A stretch of DNA of 64,000 nt from Colwellia sp. Arc7-635 (GCF_003971255.1 NZ_CP034660.1:3844001-3908000), one strand, 5' to 3'. Numbered from the stretch's first letter, positions 18,542 to 27,715 are shown. Numbers and translations are program-made. The notes: a model not told the origin generated them from the sequence alone.

Positions 18542-20254
18542 TTAATATTTCACACTGAGGTTATTTGTCTTTCCAGACAATAAAAAAATGATGACTCTAG
18601 CAAAACCACCCGTACATTTAAATAATTTAATACTAATGGTTCTTTCAACTTTCATATTTAAAGAAATTATTTTCAAGCCGTTTACATAAATATTGTTTTC
18701 ATCAATTTGATAACTGTCAAATTCGTTGATACGAATTGAGTACTCTATATTACAAGGTTCAGTTAATTGGTATAAAATTTCAAATTCATTTTGATGAAAC
18801 TTAAAATGACATTGTATATTTAATGCTAAACTTTCTTTAGATTTCAATTTTTTTTTGAATAATCCAATCTTATCTGCATACCAACTCAGCTCTGTTGATT
18901 TTGATACTACTTCTAATTCATTTGATCGAACCAATTTGCTTTTTATAATTACTGCTGAATTATTTTTATATTTGAATACAGGATGAAAACCAACATGTAG
19001 AGGGCTTGAATAAAAAAAACGATTAGAAAAAAATCGAATATATTTTCTATAAATGCTTTCTTTAGGCGTTTTTATATAAGTGCTAAATGGTGTATGTGGT
19101 GCACAAAAGCCTCCTTTATAGTTCAGCAAAAACGGGATGCAAGGAAGATACCTCGAATCTTTCGGACGTAATTGAGAATCAAAATGCCCTATAGTGTTTA
19201 GAGATAACTCTAAATAGTTACTTTTAAACTTTAAAAAGCCACTAGCTATACTGTAAAAAAACCTCTCACTATTCACATTTACTTCATGCTTAACATTTCT
19301 CTTTTCTCGCAAAACAAGAGAAAGCATAATTTTTGATAATGCGTAATATTTATATACTATTGGATACATGTATGAATCATAACCGCATCTTTGCTGATTG
19401 TTATCCCAACTACCAAATACCAACTTTATATCATCAATATTTTCAGTAAAAAAACTAGCATAAATTTTATTAAGGAGGGACTCAAAATTTAGCTTACCAC
19501 CAATTAATGACCATTGACTTAAGACCAATAATAGTGATGAATAGCCATATATTGTTTCAGGGGACCTTCCATAGCCACATGCTTCTAACTCATCGCTTGC
19601 TATTCTTGAAATAAAGGCAATGCCTCGTTCAATACAATCTAGAAACCGATTGTCACCTAATATAGTTACGCACAGTTGCAGTATTTGCATGTTGCGGCAA
19701 TGATATGTCAAATCAGGGATGCCATTACCATCTAAGGTATAGCTGTCAAAAAGTACATCTTTACTTAGAATTGTTTTATTAACTATTGCACTTACGCCAA
19801 GTGGCACTTTAATATTAAAACCAATCTTAAGATTGATATAGTTAATATTAAAGTACCTAAGTAGATAATAATCTGATGCTTGAGCTTCAATTTCTTCAGT
19901 TAAAAAACAAGCATAACGTTCAAGTTCATTTTCAATTAACAATTTAATTGCAGTACATTCACAGACCCAGTGTGCAATGCAGAGTGATTCAATATTAAAA
20001 TCAATACTAGTTACTACTGCTTTATCATCAAGATGATCTCTTAAGTACCCTAAGACTAGCTTAACTTCGTTTAACTGGGTTACACTGCGTTGTTGATTAC
20101 TAACAAGTACAGCAGCCAATATAAAACTGCCATAGTGATATTGACTGATTAAATCGCTCGATAAGCTTCTATCAATTAGTGCACCACTTTCTACTTGAAA
20201 ATACGTTTTTTTATATTGATTATAAATAGTATTCAAATACTTAAAATTTATCAT
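18542..20254 (-). CDS. Protein of unknown function, heparinase-like architecture suspected
   Basis: I do not recognise this 570-residue protein. The first 330 residues are helix-rich with repeated aromatic/hydrophobic spacing (for example RNMQILQLCVTILGDNRFLD and YGRSPETIYGYSSLLLVLSQ), and the last 230 residues are beta-rich (KYKNNSAVIIKSKLVRSNEL, NEFEILYQLTEPCNIEYSIR). That two-part layout resembles alpha/alpha-toroid plus beta-sandwich polysaccharide lyases such as heparinase II/III, but the usual His/Tyr motif is not obvious. No signal peptide. It sits between the Wzx flippase (6 bases away) and the nitroreductase-like gene (1 base away) and so belongs to the same unit. A role in glycan modification is inferred only from context. 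Confidence 0.7.
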   Translation of the reverse strand: MINFKYLNTIYNQYKKTYFQVESGALIDRSLSSDLISQYHYGSFILAAVLVSNQQRSVTQLNEVKLVLGYLRDHLDDKAVVTSIDFNIESLCIAHWVCECTAIKLLIENELERYACFLTEEIEAQASDYYLLRYFNINYINLKIGFNIKVPLGVSAIVNKTILSKDVLFDSYTLDGNGIPDLTYHCRNMQILQLCVTILGDNRFLDCIERGIAFISRIASDELEACGYGRSPETIYGYSSLLLVLSQWSLIGGKLNFESLLNKIYASFFTENIDDIKLVFGSWDNNQQRCGYDSYMYPIVYKYYALSKIMLSLVLREKRNVKHEVNVNSERFFYSIASGFLKFKSNYLELSLNTIGHFDSQLRPKDSRYLPCIPFLLNYKGGFCAPHTPFSTYIKTPKESIYRKYIRFFSNRFFYSSPLHVGFHPVFKYKNNSAVIIKSKLVRSNELEVVSKSTELSWYADKIGLFKKKLKSKESLALNIQCHFKFHQNEFEILYQLTEPCNIEYSIRINEFDSYQIDENNIYVNGLKIISLNMKVERTISIKLFKCTGGFARVIIFLLSGKTNNLSVKY

Positions 20255-20260
20255 AATAAC

Positions 20261-21751
20261 TTAATTGAGCTTACTTGTAAGTCGTCTATAAACTTTATCT
20301 TTAAAGCTTCTACTAGAGGCGAGTGACATTGAGGTAAATATAATTAGACTAAGTAAAATTAACTTTATTACAAACAGTGTAATACCAATTACAAACATGT
20401 TTTCAAAAAACTTTATTAAAATTAAGAATACAGCACCAAGTAAAACTATTTTAATTATTGCAAGGTTGTCTAGAGTTATTTTATCTAATTTTTGAGATGA
20501 ATAATATATAAAAACTGTATATGCAAACATACTTAATAATGTACTGTAAGCTGCTGCATACATACCATACTTAGGAATAAATAAATAATTTAAAGCAATG
20601 TTAATGAATGCTTGAAAGAATGCTGCTGCACTAATCAACCAAGTTTTATTATGAAAAGATATCACATTTGTGAATACTCGATAAACGCCACTAAAAATAT
20701 AAACAGCTCCTAAAATAGGCACTAGCCGATAAGCCTCAACATAATCTAAATTAGTAAAATAAACTAATATTTCCTGTGAAAAGAGGACTAATGATAAATA
20801 AAACACTATACAAAACGTCAAATAACCGATGACAAAATTAGCCATATTATTTTTAGCGACGCTTTTATCATCAACTAAACCTGACATAGCTATAGGTCCC
20901 TGAACTTTTGTAACAGCATCATTTACTACATACATCAACATAGCTACTTGTGCTGCAATCGAATAAACCCCAACCTCACCTAACTTGTCATAATGTGCCA
21001 ATATTAGTCTATCCGAGAACATAGCAATCCAACCAGCGGCTATATTCGGCACCAATGGTAAGCAAAATTTCAAACTCCTGGACAATACATTAAAATCAAT
21101 ATGGAACTTTAGCCATTTATTCTGAATTGAGAAATACATTAATACCAGAAATTGAAAAACAGCCATCCCACCTAATGCATATACTCTTGCTTCCCAACCA
21201 AATTGTGCAATTATCAATAAATATATAGTTAAAATAACAGTTATGATAGAAATAGTTATTTGAAAAATCGCCAACCTTTTAGCTAGCAGGTTAGCTCTCC
21301 AGATCAAAGTGACCATTATAGCGAGCTGACTAAAAAGCTGAGTAAAAACAACAACTAAAAACGTGTACAACGTTACATTTGTTAAATCACTTGTTATGTA
21401 TGGGTATAAGATTATTGTCAAAAAACATACAACCCCTCCCCAAAAAAGTATAAACCAAAAATGAGAGCTAAATAAAATACTTACTCGCTTTCTTGATGCA
21501 TTTCTTTCAGTATAATAAAAACGATTGAAGGCAGCATCTAAGTATAGTGAAATAAAGATAGGAAGAATACGACCCAGTGATTCTAAGGAAGATAGTGTGC
21601 CAAATTCCTCTACACTCAAGTAGTTAGTAAATAGTGGTATTAAGATAAAGCCCATAGCTTTAGTGGTAAAACTACTTAAAAGGTACCAAGGTGTATTCTT
21701 AAGGTATTTTTGAAAATGCCCACCTTCATGGATTTTATTTTTTTCTGTCAT
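20261..21751 (-). CDS. wzx: Lipid-linked oligosaccharide flippase (Wzx-like, MATE/MOP superfamily)
   Basis: A 496-residue polytopic protein with about 12-14 hydrophobic segments. The N-terminus FQKYLKNTPWYLLSSFTTKA then GFILIPLFTNYLSVEEFGTL is the signature start of polysaccharide flippases of the MOP superfamily. It would move the undecaprenyl-diphosphate repeat unit to the periplasmic side of the inner membrane. Neighbours are the putative glycan transferase (upstream) and the unknown 570-residue protein (downstream), all on the same strand with short gaps. The only flippase candidate in the locus. Confidence 0.92.
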   Translation of the reverse strand: MTEKNKIHEGGHFQKYLKNTPWYLLSSFTTKAMGFILIPLFTNYLSVEEFGTLSSLESLGRILPIFISLYLDAAFNRFYYTERNASRKRVSILFSSHFWFILFWGGVVCFLTIILYPYITSDLTNVTLYTFLVVVFTQLFSQLAIMVTLIWRANLLAKRLAIFQITISIITVILTIYLLIIAQFGWEARVYALGGMAVFQFLVLMYFSIQNKWLKFHIDFNVLSRSLKFCLPLVPNIAAGWIAMFSDRLILAHYDKLGEVGVYSIAAQVAMLMYVVNDAVTKVQGPIAMSGLVDDKSVAKNNMANFVIGYLTFCIVFYLSLVLFSQEILVYFTNLDYVEAYRLVPILGAVYIFSGVYRVFTNVISFHNKTWLISAAAFFQAFINIALNYLFIPKYGMYAAAYSTLLSMFAYTVFIYYSSQKLDKITLDNLAIIKIVLLGAVFLILIKFFENMFVIGITLFVIKLILLSLIIFTSMSLASSRSFKDKVYRRLTSKLN

Positions 21752-21772
21752 ATATAGTTTATATATACCTAG

Positions 21773-23065
21773 TTATAACGCATCATTATATTTAGAAATA
21801 GCTCTTTCAATTTGGGACTGGTCAACCAACCTCAACCCTCTACTTTTGTTTAGTGAGTTAATGTTTCTAAAAATAGACTTTATAGAAGGTACAATACCAA
21901 TCAACTTTAACACTCTAAAAATGGTAAATTGAGGATATTGAAGATCATTTAAAATAGGCTCAATTTCTTCAGTCGCTCTTAAGTAGTTTTTACCATCATC
22001 AAAGCCTATGACATCTGATATGATTTCTTTACGTTTATTTATTATCTCTATGGTATCACTGAAAAAATCTTTAATACTTTTGCTATTATTCAATACATCG
22101 TGAAGTAATTTAATATCAGAAATAATATAACTCCCTTTTGCGGTTATATCTCGATTAAAATCCCCGCCGCTTGGGTTTATTAAAAACGTTTCCTTGCCCA
22201 ACAACCACGCCTCCAAACATGTAGTTGTCTCATAGCCTCCCCATAAATCAGAAACAGCAATCAAATCGCTTATTGAAAATGGACAGCTCCTTGGTTGTGA
22301 GTAATAAACATTTGCTAACGATTTTAGTTCTTTGAATTCATCGTAATAATAATCAGTTAAACCTGGATGCGGACGAAGTACAAAAAGTATTTGAGGATTT
22401 TTTGTTACAACCTCTTTCATGTATGTTTGCAATAGCACAAAGTCTTTACGATGCATTTCCCTTTGGCCTTCTTGAAAATTAGCCAAAATAGATTTTTTGT
22501 TTTTAAAGTAAAACTCAGTGTCATGGACACGGTCAAACCCCCATCCTGCTAACCCAATCACCTGCTTAATATTTGGGTTATGCTTAATTTTTTTTAAAAA
22601 TTCTGCTTTTTTTAGAAAGTTTAAACGCTTATACCTATCAAAGCCTACACCACCAACAACAGCAGTATTACTCTCTAGTTCCGGAAAGTTTTTATGAATA
22701 AGAGTTTCTGAACGATAACTCCATAAAAGCATTTTTTCGAAGTATATTAATTTTTCAATATTATTCCCCCAAGTCATTTGCTTAACTGCGGTTTCCCTCG
22801 TATTGCCTTCCGCAATTAGAGAAATAACTTTTATTCCTAATTTATGTGCTAGTTTACATAGATTATGATTTATAAGCGCACCTTGGAAACTTGCTATTAG
22901 CAAGATTTTAGGTCTAAATTTAGCTAAATAAAATACATACGAAAAAATGTCACCTGTGATACATATTTTATTGCGTTTTCTAAGTTCCAAAATAATTGGT
23001 GCCACGGCATGTGTATCACGTTCATTATTTGGCCATTCTAAATTTAAAACATCAATATTCTTCAT
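21773..23065 (-). CDS. Surface-carbohydrate biosynthesis protein, candidate nonulosonic acid transferase (GT-B-like)
   Basis: A 430-residue protein without a familiar name. It begins KNIDVLNLEWPNNERDTHAV and has an N-terminal Rossmann-like half (KFRPKILLIASFQGALINHN, GIKVISLIAEGN) and a C-terminal half with PQILFVLRPHPG, SDLIAVSDLWGGYETTTCLE and WLLGKETFLINPSGGD, a pattern shared by surface-carbohydrate and CDP-glycerol-type GT-B transferases. It lies 4 bases after pseI and 21 bases before wzx, so a role as pseudaminic acid transferase is a reasonable inference from position. No signal peptide or membrane segment is visible. Confidence 0.65.
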   Translation of the reverse strand: MKNIDVLNLEWPNNERDTHAVAPIILELRKRNKICITGDIFSYVFYLAKFRPKILLIASFQGALINHNLCKLAHKLGIKVISLIAEGNTRETAVKQMTWGNNIEKLIYFEKMLLWSYRSETLIHKNFPELESNTAVVGGVGFDRYKRLNFLKKAEFLKKIKHNPNIKQVIGLAGWGFDRVHDTEFYFKNKKSILANFQEGQREMHRKDFVLLQTYMKEVVTKNPQILFVLRPHPGLTDYYYDEFKELKSLANVYYSQPRSCPFSISDLIAVSDLWGGYETTTCLEAWLLGKETFLINPSGGDFNRDITAKGSYIISDIKLLHDVLNNSKSIKDFFSDTIEIINKRKEIISDVIGFDDGKNYLRATEEIEPILNDLQYPQFTIFRVLKLIGIVPSIKSIFRNINSLNKSRGLRLVDQSQIERAISKYNDAL

Positions 23066-23069
23066 TAAA

Positions 23070-24131
23070 CTATTCTTCTATCATATCAATCGTTAAAGCA
23101 GTTCCTTTAGGGATACCTTTCTTTGAAGCTTTCCCAACTATTTTTTTTAAAAATTTAGGCGCTAGACCATAGCCCGGCCTTATACTTCTAATATTATCGG
23201 TTGTTAATAGCTCACCTGCTTTAATGTCTTTAACTGCATACAAAGATCGCCTAAAAACTAAATTGCCTTTTTCACTTTTTTTTCGTTCATAATTAACTTT
23301 ACCTGTAGCTTGCCAAGCAATTTTACTATCACGACATAGTTGTGCTAGTTCTGGTTTTTCGAGTGAAAAACTATCATCAGGACCACCGCCATTTCTATCG
23401 AGCGTTACGTGTTTTTCAATAAGACAAGCACCTAAAGCGACTGATGTTACCGCTGTCGTGTTATCTATGGTGTGATCTGACAAGCCGGTTAAAACATCAA
23501 AACGTTTAGCCATATCAGTGATAGTCGCTAAATTATAGTCTTCAGCAGGTGCAGGGTAACCACTTACACAATGCAACACTACTAACTCTTTACATCCTGC
23601 ATTTCTAGCGGTATCAACAGCTTCTTGAATCTCTTCTTCATTCGCCATACCCGTTGAAATAATCATCGGCTTGCCAGTCTTAGCCACATATTCAATCAAA
23701 GGTAAGTCAATGGCTTCGAACGAGGCTATTTTGTATGCGGGAGCACCTAGTTCCTCTAAAAGATCAACAGCAGTTGAGTCAAATGGAGAACTAAAAATCG
23801 TTATGCCTAATTCTTTCGCTTTCGCAAATAATGGTTTATGCCAGTCCCATGGCATGTGGGCTTCGGTATAAAGGTCATAAAGCGTGCGTCCGTGCCATAA
23901 GCCTCCTTCAATTTTGAAATCTGGTCTATCACAATCAATTGTCAGCGTATCTTGTGTATAGGTTTGCAGCTTAATTGCATCTGCACCGCAAGCTTTGGCC
24001 ATTTCTAGTATTTCAAAGGCACGATTAATATCACCATTATGGTTCGCAGACAATTCAGCAATAATATAAGGAGGAAAATCTGGACCTATCTTACGGTTAT
24101 CTATTTCTATAAATTTATTTTCATTTTTCAT
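23070..24131 (-). CDS. pseI: Pseudaminic acid synthase
   Basis: Condenses 2,4-diacylamino-2,4,6-trideoxy-L-altrose with phosphoenolpyruvate to give pseudaminic acid. NeuB-type TIM barrel: PPYIIAELSANHNGDINRA near residue 20, GADAIKLQTYTQDTLTID, FSSPFDSTAVDLLEELGAPA, STGMANEEEI and LSDHT; the C-terminal SAF (antifreeze-like) domain starts near RRSLYAVKDIKAGELL. The AELSANHNG form with long QTYT segment is typical of PseI rather than NeuB or LegI. The frame extends to 24200, but the ATG at 24131 has AGGA nine bases upstream and gives 353 residues, the usual length; it overlaps the preceding gene by 11 bases. Confidence 0.93.
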   Translation of the reverse strand: MKNENKFIEIDNRKIGPDFPPYIIAELSANHNGDINRAFEILEMAKACGADAIKLQTYTQDTLTIDCDRPDFKIEGGLWHGRTLYDLYTEAHMPWDWHKPLFAKAKELGITIFSSPFDSTAVDLLEELGAPAYKIASFEAIDLPLIEYVAKTGKPMIISTGMANEEEIQEAVDTARNAGCKELVVLHCVSGYPAPAEDYNLATITDMAKRFDVLTGLSDHTIDNTTAVTSVALGACLIEKHVTLDRNGGGPDDSFSLEKPELAQLCRDSKIAWQATGKVNYERKKSEKGNLVFRRSLYAVKDIKAGELLTTDNIRSIRPGYGLAPKFLKKIVGKASKKGIPKGTALTIDMIEE

Positions 24132-24768
24132 CTTTTGCGATCCTAATTGTATATTTTTGCCCGTCTTTGTAAAAAAAAGCAGGAAAGCGACTGGGGTCAC
24201 ACACCCTTAGTAAATTGAATTGGCTATCTAATGTTTTATTAATGTCGAGTTCACTGTCCTTTGGTGTTCTTCTACGAAGATAATCATTATTTATGATGCC
24301 TTGCATTAATGGGCGGCAGTAACGGTAATTTTGACATGCCCACTCTATAAGCTCTAACTCTGCTTGAAAAAGCAGTTCATTAATTTCATCAAATAGCTCG
24401 CGGCCATTTAGTGCTATAATCTTTTTTTTCCAAATATCGCCGGTATCAACGGGTTCTTTTGCTTCTAATAATGAGAGTGTAAGCGAACTCTTACCTGCTA
24501 ATACATCCCAAATATGTGGGCTCCAGCCTCGCCCTACTGGAAGGTCGCTAGCATGGAGTACCAATACATGAGAAAAAAGTGAAGTTGTTTTTTCTTTTAC
24601 TATTTCAGAACAAGACACTAAGAATAAAATATCACCACCATCAACAATTTCATTTACTTTATTTAATAAGGTGATTGTATATAAAGTATCGTTGATACTT
24701 CTCCACTGCTGTAATAAAGGGTAAATAGGATGATTAGGATCAGTGCAAAGTAGTGTAATTTTTGTCAT
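24121..24768 (-). CDS. Formyltransferase-like protein within the pseudaminic acid pathway
   Basis: A 215-residue protein of the formyltransferase fold. The segment LHASDLPVGRGWSP near residues 85-100 and KEPVDTGDIWKKK near 127 match the folate-dependent formyltransferase active-site region (H, and D of DTGD). The Asn usually two residues before the His appears to be Val here (VLH), so the classic Asn-His-Asp triad looks incomplete. It sits between pseG and pseI, and no PseH-type GNAT acetyltransferase was found in the locus, so it may N-formylate the 4-amino group of the altrosamine precursor. The frame can extend to a TTG at 24792, but the ATG at 24768 follows the pseG stop cleanly and fits the family start. 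Confidence 0.82.
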   Translation of the reverse strand: MTKITLLCTDPNHPIYPLLQQWRSINDTLYTITLLNKVNEIVDGGDILFLVSCSEIVKEKTTSLFSHVLVLHASDLPVGRGWSPHIWDVLAGKSSLTLSLLEAKEPVDTGDIWKKKIIALNGRELFDEINELLFQAELELIEWACQNYRYCRPLMQGIINNDYLRRRTPKDSELDINKTLDSQFNLLRVCDPSRFPAFFYKDGQKYTIRIAKDEK

Positions 24769-24778
24769 AGTATTAATC

Positions 24779-25840
24779 TTATAATTGCTCAATAGTATTT
24801 ACGACTCGTGTAGCGCCTTGCCCGTCAACAAGCGCTAGACTTGACTCATGATAGCGTTGCCAGTTAGTGCTAATTTCATTTAAGGCCGAGGACAAACCGT
24901 TTTCAATGTCATTAATATTTAGTAAAATTGCGGCACCTGAACCCGCTACATTTTTTGCTATATCAATTTGATTTTCAGCAATTGGAATGATAATACTCGG
25001 TAATCCAAGACATGCTCTTTCCCAGGAGGTGCTTCCTGGTGCGCCGATCGCTATATGGTGTTCAGCCATTAATTCAGCCATATTTTCTACAAAATCTATA
25101 TGCTTAAATTTATTATTTAATAGGCAAAAATTTTTAATACTCTCATAACTTGGCGCTCTTTTGCTTAGTAGCACGGTAACGGTTGTATTATCAATATCTA
25201 AAATATTAAGTTTTTCTAAAATTTTCAATGTAACGTTAGGCTTATCAATTGCCCCCATTGAAACTAATATTTTGTAATTATTATTGGGCTGCGAACAATA
25301 TGCATTTGCTAACCGCAGTTGTGAAAACCCTTCTGCTAACAATGAAAAATCGCTACCTACTAGAATTTGGCTGTTACTATTTTTTTTCATATATTCAGAA
25401 GTATTTCTGCCAAAGGTTTGATCTAAAATCAGCTCAGCAAAATGTTCTCTAACAATATCATCTATCGCGAAAACTTTCACTTTCATGGCATTAGCAATAG
25501 TTTGTTCCCAATTACGATTTAGGGCGTAATGATCAACGACTACAATATCAGCAATCTTAACTTTATCAATAAAATCATGAGCATCATCCTGCCATGATAC
25601 CTGTAGCCATGAAGTATAATCAGCTTCAAACCTAGGATTTATAGATTTTTTAGGTTGTTTTAGCCGAATTACAGGCATATTTTGAGACTTTAAATAATCA
25701 ACAAAATCACAAGTTTGAGGTCTAGTCGCAAATGAAACTTGATGCCCTTTGGCTGTTAATAATTTAGCTAAAACCAAACAACGCATTATATGCCCACTAC
25801 CAATATGAATTGAAGCATCTGCTCGGAATACGATATTCAC
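24779..25840 (-). CDS. pseG: UDP-2,4-diacetamido-2,4,6-trideoxy-beta-L-altropyranose hydrolase
   Basis: Removes UDP from the diacylated altrose intermediate before PseI acts. The N-terminus IVFRADASIHIGSGHIMRCL carries the family GxGHxxRC motif with the catalytic His, and VVVDHYALNRNWE follows near residue 100. The C-terminal half is MurG-like (KILVSMGAIDKPNVTLKIL, IAIGAPGSTSWERACLGLPS). Length of 353 residues is normal for PseG without a fused acetyltransferase. It is 2 bases after pseF. Confidence 0.94.
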   Translation of the reverse strand: MNIVFRADASIHIGSGHIMRCLVLAKLLTAKGHQVSFATRPQTCDFVDYLKSQNMPVIRLKQPKKSINPRFEADYTSWLQVSWQDDAHDFIDKVKIADIVVVDHYALNRNWEQTIANAMKVKVFAIDDIVREHFAELILDQTFGRNTSEYMKKNSNSQILVGSDFSLLAEGFSQLRLANAYCSQPNNNYKILVSMGAIDKPNVTLKILEKLNILDIDNTTVTVLLSKRAPSYESIKNFCLLNNKFKHIDFVENMAELMAEHHIAIGAPGSTSWERACLGLPSIIIPIAENQIDIAKNVAGSGAAILLNINDIENGLSSALNEISTNWQRYHESSLALVDGQGATRVVNTIEQL

Positions 25841-25842
25841 TA

Positions 25843-26529
25843 TTATTTATTGAGGACGCTATAGAGTAATTCAGCCAATTCCCAGTCTTCAGTGGTATCG
25901 ATGTCTTGTACTCGTTTACGGGGTAGTTTTATTGCTATAGAGTGCTCTGCAAAGAAGGCGGCTTTCTCTAGGAATGCTTCAGCTGTCCCCCAATAAAACT
26001 GACCTGCATCATGATATGCTTCTTCTAAATCTTGAGAGCGCGTATTTAAATGCTCAGGTTGAAACATATTCACCTGATCATTTTTATCTAATTTTATCGC
26101 CCGCTGTATTGGGAACGGAAAACTTGTTGCACTGAAGGCATATTTAACTGAATTATCGGTTAAACTTTTTAATCCTTGTTGAATATATTCCGCTAATAAG
26201 AATGGTGCTGTTGCATAAACACAGCAAATATTTGCTACATTGATTTCATTTTCTTGACACCAAATAATTGCATGCTTCATAACATCTAACGTCGTAGAAA
26301 AATCATCGGAGATTTCTGAAGGTCTCAAAAATGGCACTTCAGCACCGTAATATTTTGCCACCTCTGCTATTTCTAAATCGTCTGTTGAAACTAAGATACG
26401 ATCAAAACAATTTGACTTCTGGGCAGCCTCAATAGAGTATGCAATTAAAGGCTTACCGTGGAAGTTTTTAATGTTTTTTCGAGGGATTCTTTTACTACCA
26501 CCGCGAGCTGGTATTATTGCAATGTTCAT
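25843..26529 (-). CDS. pseF: Pseudaminic acid cytidylyltransferase
   Basis: Activates pseudaminic acid with CTP to CMP-Pse. NeuA-like fold: the N-terminal IAIIPARGGSKRIPRKNIKN is the CTP-binding signature, then GKPLIAYSIEAA, RILVSTDDLEIAEVA and the C-terminal RKRVQDIDTTEDWELAE with metal-binding Asp residues. 228 residues is the normal PseF length. Its start overlaps the pseC stop by 4 bases and pseG follows 2 bases later, so the pse genes are translationally coupled. Confidence 0.95.
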   Translation of the reverse strand: MNIAIIPARGGSKRIPRKNIKNFHGKPLIAYSIEAAQKSNCFDRILVSTDDLEIAEVAKYYGAEVPFLRPSEISDDFSTTLDVMKHAIIWCQENEINVANICCVYATAPFLLAEYIQQGLKSLTDNSVKYAFSATSFPFPIQRAIKLDKNDQVNMFQPEHLNTRSQDLEEAYHDAGQFYWGTAEAFLEKAAFFAEHSIAIKLPRKRVQDIDTTEDWELAELLYSVLNK

Positions 26530-27695
26530 TCTTTCTCGAATAATATGTTAGTTAATATTTTTACAACTTCATTTTGCTGATCTTCACTCATAGCGTGAAA
26601 TAAAGGAATACTAATTGCGTTTTTGTAGTAATTCTCAGCTACAGGCAACTGTCCTTCTTTAAACCCTAAACCTTTATAATATGGCTGCAGATGCACAGGG
26701 ATATAGTGCAGATTTACACCTATACCTTTTTCTCTGAGTAGATCAAAAACTTCTTTATGCGATAAAGAAATAGCGCTTAACTCAAGTCGAATTACATACA
26801 AGTGACGGCCGGAATATGAGTCAGTAATCTGGAAAGGCGTTATCAATGGAAAACCTTTTAAAAGCTCGTCGTAACGTGTTGCTAAATTATTTCTTTGTGC
26901 CACAAAATCATGTAAACGACTCATTTGACTTACGCCAAGTGCCGCTTGCATTTCTGTCATTCTATAATTAAAACCTAAGTCAACTTGCTCATAGTACCAG
27001 CCACCGTGACTCTCATTTTTCATGAGAGTTACGTCTCTGGTGATACCGTGGCTCCGAAGAAGCTCTAACTTAGATGCTATTTCAGGACTATTAGTTGTTG
27101 CAGCCCCACCTTCAGCAGTAGTAACAATTTTAACGGGATGAAAACTAAAAACAGTAATGTCGCTATATTCACAGTTACCTATCGGGTTGCTTTGATATTT
27201 ACCACCAATGGCATGCGATGCATCTTCAATTATACTAAAACCATACTCTTTAGATAACCGGTGAATCTGCTCCATTTCACATGGCTGGCCACATAAATGA
27301 ACTGGAATAACGACTTTAGGTAAAGGTAAACTATTTTGTTTTGCATGTATTAATTTTTGTTCAAGTAATTCGGGGCTTAAATTGTATGTTTTAGAATCAA
27401 TATCAACAAAGTCAATATCAGCACCACAATACAAAGCACAATTAGCTGACGCTACAAAAGTTATTGGTGTTGTCCATACAACATCACCTTTTCCAACCCC
27501 TAACGCTAAACAAGCAATATGTAATGCTGATGTGGCCGAATTCACTGCAAATACATAATCGGCGTTTACTGCATCTTTGATCGATTTTTCAAATAAAGGC
27601 ACTTGTGGCCCTTGCGTCAAAAAATCAGATTGTAGTACATCAACAACAGCATCAATATCTTGTTGGATTATTTCTTGTTTACCATAAGGGATCAT
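26526..27695 (-). CDS. pseC: UDP-4-amino-4,6-dideoxy-N-acetyl-beta-L-altrosamine transaminase
   Basis: PLP-dependent aminotransferase of the DegT/DnrJ/EryC1 family that transfers an amino group from glutamate to the 4-keto sugar made by PseB. The N-terminus IPYGKQEIIQQDIDAVVDVL followed by QSDFLTQGPQVPLFE is typical of PseC. The PLP-binding Lys is in FSFHPVKIVTTAEGGA near residue 187, and EDASHAIGG near 162 holds the cofactor Asp. The length of 389 residues is normal. It lies 20 bases after pseB. Confidence 0.95.
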   Translation of the reverse strand: MIPYGKQEIIQQDIDAVVDVLQSDFLTQGPQVPLFEKSIKDAVNADYVFAVNSATSALHIACLALGVGKGDVVWTTPITFVASANCALYCGADIDFVDIDSKTYNLSPELLEQKLIHAKQNSLPLPKVVIPVHLCGQPCEMEQIHRLSKEYGFSIIEDASHAIGGKYQSNPIGNCEYSDITVFSFHPVKIVTTAEGGAATTNSPEIASKLELLRSHGITRDVTLMKNESHGGWYYEQVDLGFNYRMTEMQAALGVSQMSRLHDFVAQRNNLATRYDELLKGFPLITPFQITDSYSGRHLYVIRLELSAISLSHKEVFDLLREKGIGVNLHYIPVHLQPYYKGLGFKEGQLPVAENYYKNAISIPLFHAMSEDQQNEVVKILTNILFEKE

Positions 27696-27715
27696 AAGGT
27701 TATCTTCGTAAAAAT

